Part shown: positions 57,950-64,000 of the stretch, one piece after another
How positions within the stretch are numbered: position 1 is the first letter of the stretch
Layout: each line of letters begins with the position of its first letter
Assembly: GCA_030035585.1 (NCBI GenBank)
Contig: CM057472.1
Span: forward strand, 92,501,601 to 92,565,600
DNA length: 64,000 nt
Reading direction: 5' to 3'
Origin: Dugong dugon
Taxonomy: Eukaryota; Chordata; Mammalia; Sirenia; Dugongidae
Notes under the pieces: model-generated
Told to the model about the DNA's origin: nothing
Database searches by the model: none
What the model saw: the letters and a program-made list of their open reading frames with translations, nothing else
Made by a program: the position numbers and the translations under genes

Positions 57950-58400
57950 AAATGATAGAAGTAAAAAAAAAACTTATGACATTGCATGTCAGGTACATAT
58001 TAAGCAGTAAACTAGGAGTAATTAACTCTTGCAATTAAATAACATAACAAAAAAGTTAATAAGATATTAAGTCATGAGCTGACCAGAAATGAACTTTAGA
58101 GGAATCCTCCTACTTTCTTTGAACTATTAAGAACAACTTTAGTTAACTAATAATTTCAGACAGATGACAATGTTATTTCAAATATTTACAGTTCAGAAGA
58201 CATTTCTGCGAAAATAAGAAAGCAATACATTTCACTCATTAAACTCATTCTGTTTTCCGTAAGATTTTGATGCATTTTTACTATATCATCTGATACCCAA
58301 GTAAATCTGAAGACAAAAAAACCAAAGTGCTTGTTCCAGTGAACAGGCACATTATTTAGATCAGAAGCAAAATACAATGGACATGCTCTAGGACTCTGGT
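57950..58400. other. Spacer, nothing recognised
   Basis: AT-rich sequence only. Confidence 0.4.
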
Positions 58401-58404
58401 GTTT

Positions 58405-58812
58405 TAATTGTAGAAGGCCGTGATTGATGCGTTTAAATTATGGTGTTGGCAAAGAATATTGAATATACCACGGACTGTCAGAAGAATGAACAAGTCTGTC
58501 TTGGACAAAGTACAGCCTGAATACTCCTTAGAAGCAAGGATAGTGAGACTTCATCTCATGTACTTTGGACATGTTATCAGGAGGCAACAGTCCCTGGAGA
58601 AGGACATCATGCTTGGTAAAATACAAGATCAATGAAAGAGAGGAAGACCCTCAGTGAGATGGATTGACAAGGGATTTTAACAAAGGGCTCAAACACAGCA
58701 ACAATCGTGAGGGTGACACAGGACCAGGCAGTGTTTCTTTGTTCTGTTGCACATAGGATCACTATGAGTCATCAGAACTGATCTGAGAGCACCTAACAAC
58801 AAAAACAATGAT
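58405..58812 (+). pseudogene. RTE LINE C-terminal coding fragment and 3' end
   Basis: Forward RTE end. A 71-codon frame at 58420-58635 reads the C-terminal region typical of the clade: AFKLWCWQRIL, then RRMNKSVL and YFGHVIRR. It is followed by a stop and the 3' end 'tgagagcacctaacaacaaa'. The equivalent region in the copy at 854-1665 is more degraded. Confidence 0.92.
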
Positions 58813-58814
58813 AT

Positions 58815-59180
58815 TCAAATTCAAGGTTAGGTATAAAACTATTCTTCATCCTGTGGTTATAGCATTTCTGGTATTCCTACCTACTGTATTAATTAGAATC
58901 TAATATTCTGATACGGTATAGTATTTCTAAATATTATACAAGGGTTTAGAGAGTGATAGGAGCAGAATTGAAGGGATATGCCCACAGGAAATGCTTGGGA
59001 TGTTATATTCTATTGTTTTCTAACAAATCTCTTATAAAACAAAAACTGCATAAAACAAAAACACTAAATTAACTGAAAAATAGCCTGATAACCAAATTTA
59101 TATCTAGTTTTGTTTATCGCTTTATTTTGGTTTGGTTTTATTAATCTAGTTTTTTAAGTTCTATATGTGTATGTATTATA

Positions 59181-59184
<4 letters not shown>
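58815..59184. other. Spacer, nothing recognised
   Basis: AT-rich sequence only. Confidence 0.4.

Positions 59185-59221
<37 letters not shown>
59185..59221. repeat. (CA)n microsatellite
   Basis: About 18 CA units, uninterrupted. Confidence 0.97.
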
Positions 59222-59223
<2 letters not shown>

Positions 59224-59224
59224 C

Positions 59225-59420
59225 CAAACCAAATCTATCAAATTAATTCCAATTCAGCGACCGTGCAGGAGAGTAGAACTGCCCCACAGAATGTCCAAGG
59301 CTATAATCTTTACAGAAGCTGACTGCCACATATTTCTCCAGAGAAGCAGCTATTGGATTTGAACTGTTGATCTTTTGGTTAGCAGCCAAGTGCTTAATCA
59401 CCGTGCCATCAAGGCTCCAT
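59225..59420 (-). repeat. AfroSINE, long subtype
   Basis: 'atcaaattaattccaattca', 'gagtagaactgccccacaga', 'ctgactgccacatatttctc', and head complement 'aagtgcttaatcaccgtgcc'. It abuts the CA microsatellite. Confidence 0.92.
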
Positions 59421-60660
59421 ATGCCTACATATATACATATATACATAACATACTTACATACACACACACACATATATATAAACTCTCTCAATAATCTACT
59501 GAGTTCAGCCAACGTTAAAGTAAAACGATGCCATGTCGTGTCACAATCTTTCATTCACAAAGTGTAAAAAACCGCCATCATTAGAAATTAAACAAATAGA
59601 ATTAATGTAGTTGCAACTAGTGAAAGGCATAGTAGTGAAAGGTGATGAACAGCCTGACATTGATCTTTGTCCCTTGAGCCCCATAAAATTTCACCTCCAT
59701 GGCTCCCAGCTGCCTTACAATTATAGCTGATCTCTTCAGTTTTCGTAGCTCTGGCTTGGTGACTTACCTTGTGTCTAGTCCTGATACATGTCTATTCCCT
59801 TGTCAATTGCAGTTTATTCCAAAGGGGCCTTAAATCAGCCAGGATTTTTTTTTTTTTAAGTTGGCTACTAGGAAGGAAACCCAGAATTAATTATTTTCTG
59901 GATAGAGGTTTAAAACAAGAAGTGAAGTTCAGTAATTTCATGCCAGATTTGAACACGTTTCTGAATTTCTTGCAATTTTACTGAAGTGAAAGGTAGGTAC
60001 ATTAACTCTTTGTGGCCCTGTTTCTGGCTAAGGATCTGTTTCCCCACCCCTCCACACTGACACCAGTTTCAATTGTGAATAAAAAAATAAAATAAAATAT
60101 GTTACTTAATTGCTCTTTTTCATCAGATCAGAATATTAACAGAAATGTTTTTGCTAATATTACTTAGAGTTTGGAGAGGAAATAACTCTTTTGATGTTGC
60201 TTAACTTGACAGAATGCTAATATCTGTTTTCCCAAAGGTAGAGGAAGAGACCTGAGAGGTTGGGGGTCTGGGAGCAGATGGTGCATTAAAGATTATTCTG
60301 ACATTAGTTTACTTCTGGCTAATCAAGTCCAGGTGGCCCCAAATCATTGCTCAAGGCCAAACTCACCAAAAATATGGCCTTAGCACTCACTTGGATGTCA
60401 AAGTCTAGAGTTGATCCTATCCAGCACTCTTTTCTCTTTGCTCCTTAGCTCCCAGAATAAATTTGTCTATGTTCATCTTAGAAAAGTAAGTACTCGAAAA
60501 AAATATTCTAGCTTTGCAGATGTCACTGGCACTAAAATGTTTGTAAATCAATGTCCAGTGAAGTCACTATCAGTTGCTAACTCTCTCTGTATTCACTTGT
60601 AAGTGGCTAGATATCAGAGCTAAAACATTTTTTTCTTAAACTCTTATTTATTTCAAATTC
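59421..60660. other. Spacer, nothing recognised
   Basis: A short (CA)(TA) patch lies at 59433-59480. Frames of 60-71 codons are unsupported. Confidence 0.45.
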
Positions 60661-60664
60661 TAAA

Positions 60665-61460
60665 AGTTGATTTTTTTAATAATATTTTATTTTATTTTCA
60701 GTGGAAGCATACACGACAAAACAAGCTTCCATCAAAAGTCTACACATATTGTTCAGTGATATTGGTTACATTCTTCACATTGTGTCAACCTTCTCGTTAT
60801 ACCCATTCTAGTTGTTCTATTCCCTTTAACCTAGTTAGTCTCACAGCCCCCAACCTTCTCGTCTATACTTTACAATGTTTGTTAACCATTTTGCGTCATA
60901 TAAATTTTTTTTTTTTTAAAGTGCAGTTCTCTAGAATGATATTCATTACCTTATTAGCTAACCTGCTGTTTAGCTGAAAGGTGACTTGACAGGATAGTTT
61001 CCTTTCAAGGTTTAAAAACTGTCTCAGGGCAATAGTCACTGGGATTCTTCCTGTCTCAATGGGTCCAGTAAGTCTGGATTTTTTGAGAATTTGAAATTCT
61101 GTTCCACATTTTTTCTCCCCTTCTATCAGGATCCATCTATATGGTCCTGATCAGAATGTACAGTAGAGGTAGCCAGGTATCAACTTGTCCTTCTGATTTC
61201 TGGGTAGAGGAGGCCATGGTACATGTGGACAATTAATCCTGTAGACTGGTTCCTTCTCTGACTCTTGGATTTCCTTCTTTCTCTTTTGCTCCAGATAAGT
61301 AGATACCAACTGTTGTATCTTCGATGACCACTCACAAGCTTTTAAAACCCCAGATGCTACTCACCAGGCTAAGATGTATAGAACATAAACTTTATCAACT
61401 AAATTATGCCAACTGACCAAGTTGTCCCATAAGACTATGACTCTAAGTCTTCAAATGAAG
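60665..61460 (-). repeat. L1 3'UTR, diverged
   Basis: Same order as the L1 3'UTR at 39331-40250 but older: 'caatgggtccagtaagtctg', 'gtggacaattaatcctgtag', 'gaccactcacaagcttttaa', 'aaccccagatgctactcacc', 'ttatgccaactgaccaagtt'. Confidence 0.85.
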
Positions 61461-61516
61461 AAAACTAACATGTGAGATGATTATGTCTAAAAAGTATCAG
61501 TTTTTGAGACGCTTAT

Positions 61517-61646
61517 TTGTATACATATATATACATGTATACATATACATATGTATATATATGTATATATATATATATACACACATACACACACATGTAT
61601 TTTGGTTCTTGTCATCGCAAAATTATATATAACATAGCATTTACCT

Positions 61647-61699
<53 letters not shown>

Positions 61700-61700
61700 A
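61517..61700. repeat. (TATA/CATA)n tract and (TG)n microsatellite
   Basis: An AT/AC tract at 61517-61595 and a pure (TG)n run of about 23 units at about 61651-61697. Both lie within the old L1 and interrupt it. Confidence 0.95.
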
Positions 61701-61739
61701 ACCTAGTGGAATAAATTAACTTGGTTAAGCTGTGCATAC

Positions 61740-62065
61740 TTCTCCCATATTCAGTGCTACCTTTTCCATTGCCATCAATAAACACTGTCTGCTGTCTAGG
61801 GAATTAATCCCCTTCCACCTCCAGCCCTTGTCATTACCAATGAACACTGGTTTCTGTATATATAGTTACTTTTACCGTTTTATAAAAGTGAACTCATACA
61901 ATATTTGTCCTTTTGTGATTGACTTATTTCACTCAGCATAATGTCTTCTAGCTTCATCCACATTCCAAGATGTTTCTGGAACTTATTTTTCTTTATGGCT
62001 GCATAGTATTCTATTGCATGTATGTACCACATTTTGTTTATCCATTGATTGATTGGTTGGCACTA
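61740..62065 (-). repeat. L1 3' end, inner part, diverged
   Basis: 'tttgtccttttgtgattgac', 'tcactcagcataatgtcttc' and 'gctgcatagtattctattgc' are the reverse of the ORF2/3'UTR border, as at 40280-40420. Confidence 0.85.
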
Positions 62066-62124
62066 AATATTGATTTTTGATGATACTTAGAAACTTATTA
62101 AATAGAGAGGCTATTGAAATTTCT

Positions 62125-62331
62125 GTGGAGCCCTGATGGAGCAGTGGTTAAATGCTTGACTACGAATGGAAAGGTCAGTAGTTCAAACCCACCCAGCGGC
62201 TCTGCAGAAGAAAAGACCTAGTGATCTGTTCCAGTAAAGATTACAGCTTAGGAAACCCTATCGGGCAGTTCTACTCTGTTGCATGGGGTTGCTATGAATC
62301 AAAATTGACTCAACAGCACATAACAGCAACA
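62125..62331 (+). repeat. AfroSINE, long subtype with RTE-like tail
   Basis: Head 'ggagccctgatggagcagtg', central 'agaaaagacctagtgatctg', tail 'actcaacagcacataacagc'. Confidence 0.93.
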
Positions 62332-62334
62332 CTG

Positions 62335-62955
62335 AAATTTGCTTTTCTTTATGGAGTTTTGTACAGATAGAATTTAGTCAAGGAGCCATTCTACCATATC
62401 ACCAAAAAATAGCTCTTAAGATAAATCAAGATTTTCGTTAGTGAACTCAGCTCTATAGCTGCATGAAGTTAAGTATATTAGACTGTAATCTGAAAAAAGG
62501 AGTTACTGACTATTGATAGGCAAGGCTTTGATATGCCAGGTGTGCCATTTATTCCACCTAACAAAAAAAACAAACTTGATTAAAAATACTTCTCCTAGCA
62601 ATTAGCCTACAATGAGGTTGATTTATGTCTGAAAACATTTTAGAGTTGTAAGCTAGTAACAAATAAGAAGGGAGTATTAATAACTGATGGGAAGGAAATA
62701 CATGCTAGAGAATATTGTCCATATAAGTCTTTGGGAAATGTGTCATTGAAATCCTCATGATAGACCCTACACAATGTAAAGTTTAAACATCTTTTTTATG
62801 ATAAACTAGATATTTTTAAAAGTATTGTCAATAAATAGGTTAAAAAACCTTCCTTAGGATGAAAGTTGAATTAATTTTTCTTTCTCTAAGTCTTGACAGC
62901 AACTAAGAAAAATAAAGTTATCATCTAGAGTTAGAAAGAATGAAGTAAAGGTCAG
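62335..62955. other. Spacer, nothing recognised
   Basis: AT-rich sequence only. Confidence 0.4.
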
Positions 62956-62959
62956 AAAA

Positions 62960-63115
62960 TAAGTCAAGAGGGAAAATTCTGGATTCAAACTACTTGGGTT
63001 TGAATTTTGCTTCCATCACTTTCCATCTGTTCTACTATGATCTTGTTATTTCACTTCTCAATGCTCTGTTTTCTCATCTGAAAAATGGGGATAAGAATCA
63101 TATCTAATAGTAAGA
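62960..63115 (+). repeat. MIR SINE (ancient)
   Basis: 'tgggtttgaattttgcttcc' and 'tctgaaaaatggggataaga' are the MIR head and middle. Confidence 0.75.
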
Positions 63116-63119
63116 GCAT

Positions 63120-63505
63120 AAGTAGATACAAATCATTATCTATGTAATTAGACGTGATGAAATCCCTGCCATGCCTTCCTTCAAAAAATACTACTTGAGT
63201 TCTTTCTTTCCAGATAGTAAACAATATACATTCAACTAGACATAATCTCTAGTAGCCATGTTATATTTCATCTCTTTTCCTCATCATAACCTTTCCTTCT
63301 GCCAGTATTTTACCCAATTTACACAGGAGAAAACTATCTTTCCAGCTAAGAAATATCAGCTGTGAGTTGTGTACATGTATTCTCTAATAACATATTTCTA
63401 TGCATTGAAAAAGGAAGTGCCTGTTTATGCTGGTTACAGAATAATTAGTGGAATGACAATGTTCTCAGTAATATTGCAGTGCTGCTTCAGTAAACACTGT
63501 TCTTA
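63120..63505. other. Spacer, nothing recognised
   Basis: AT-rich sequence only. Confidence 0.4.
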
Positions 63506-63508
63506 GGT

Positions 63509-63768
63509 CAGTATATAGAAGTGGTTAAGAGCAAAGATGCTGGTGTTGGGCAGACTTAGTTTGAGGTCTCTCTAATATGTACTAGCTATGTAGGTGACCA
63601 CCATGGACAAATTACTTCATCTTAACTTTTCTGAGTTTCAGTTGTCTCGTGAATCAAATGAGACCATGACAGTATTTAGCTCATGGGGTAGTTTAGTGAT
63701 TTAAATGTGATAATGGACATAAGGTATTTATCAGAATAACTGGCACATAGTAATTGCACGTAAAATCT
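63509..63768 (+). repeat. MIR SINE, nearly full length
   Basis: 'gaagtggttaagagcaaaga' (head), 'actagctatgtaggtgacca', 'attacttcatcttaactttt', 'aactggcacatagtaattgc' (end). One of the better-preserved MIR copies in the window. Confidence 0.85.
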
Positions 63769-64000
63769 AAACACTCCTTTTATTAGTATATTAAATGTAT
63801 AATTCTGTCTCTTTCTCTTTTTCAATTTTTTTTACTGAGAATTTCTTGTTTCCGAGTAAAAACTACAGACCGGAAGAAGAAGCAGGAGAAAGAATTTGAA
63901 CAGCCTGATGCTTTTGAGAATTACTAATCATCATTATATACATGATGGGGTAGGTGAAGCAGGTTATAAAACATTTGAACTCATTTCAGCAGTGGTGACC

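Overview
This is vertebrate nuclear DNA, almost certainly from an afrotherian mammal and most probably an elephant. The evidence is the repeat set. There are about sixteen copies or fragments of a tRNA-derived SINE of the AfroSINE type, several RTE/BovB-like LINE copies ending in CACCTAACAACAACA, an L1 lineage with an unusual 5'UTR, and MaLR-like LTRs with 5-bp target duplications, all on a background of older mammalian repeats (MIR, L2, MER20, Tigger/MER2-like, MLT1, L1M). Family names are from memory of the consensus sequences; no database search was possible.

No host protein-coding gene can be defended. The long reading frames are retrotransposon remnants or chance frames. The one place resembling a host exon is a 42-codon open stretch behind a strong polypyrimidine/AG at about 48.19 kb, reported with low confidence. 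The window reads as intergenic or deep intronic, AT-rich and repeat-dense.

Layout. 0-7 kb: MIR, AfroSINE, an RTE 3' part, and two MaLR-like LTRs in opposite orientation. 7.7-9.4 kb: an orphan L1 5'UTR carrying a tandemly doubled unit of about 270 bp. 10.2-11 kb: a Tigger/MER2-like transposon split by an L1 3' fragment with a perfect 17-bp target duplication. 12.85-13.05 kb: a near-perfect palindrome with 97-bp arms. 14-23 kb: SINEs, an old L1, MLT1 and ERV LTRs, and a hairpin-rich repeat. 23-27 kb: nothing recognised. 26.97-33.53 kb: a minus-strand L1 with 5'UTR, ORF1 and most of ORF2, all decayed, and no 3' end. 34.4-36 kb: a minus-strand RTE with a 175-codon reverse transcriptase frame. 38.9-41 kb: minus-strand L1 3' end plus an RTE tail. 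41-48 kb: LTRs, SINEs, L2, MER20. 48-64 kb: SINEs, microsatellites, a fold-back MITE-like element at 50.35-50.57 kb, RTE tails and a decayed L1 3' end.

The parts do not form a working pathway. What connects them is retrotransposition: the AfroSINE and RTE elements share a 3' tail, which fits RTE supplying the SINE machinery. The observations most worth checking are the palindrome, the doubled L1 5'UTR unit, the L1 copies that keep a 5' end but lack a 3' end, and the fold-back element at 50.4 kb.
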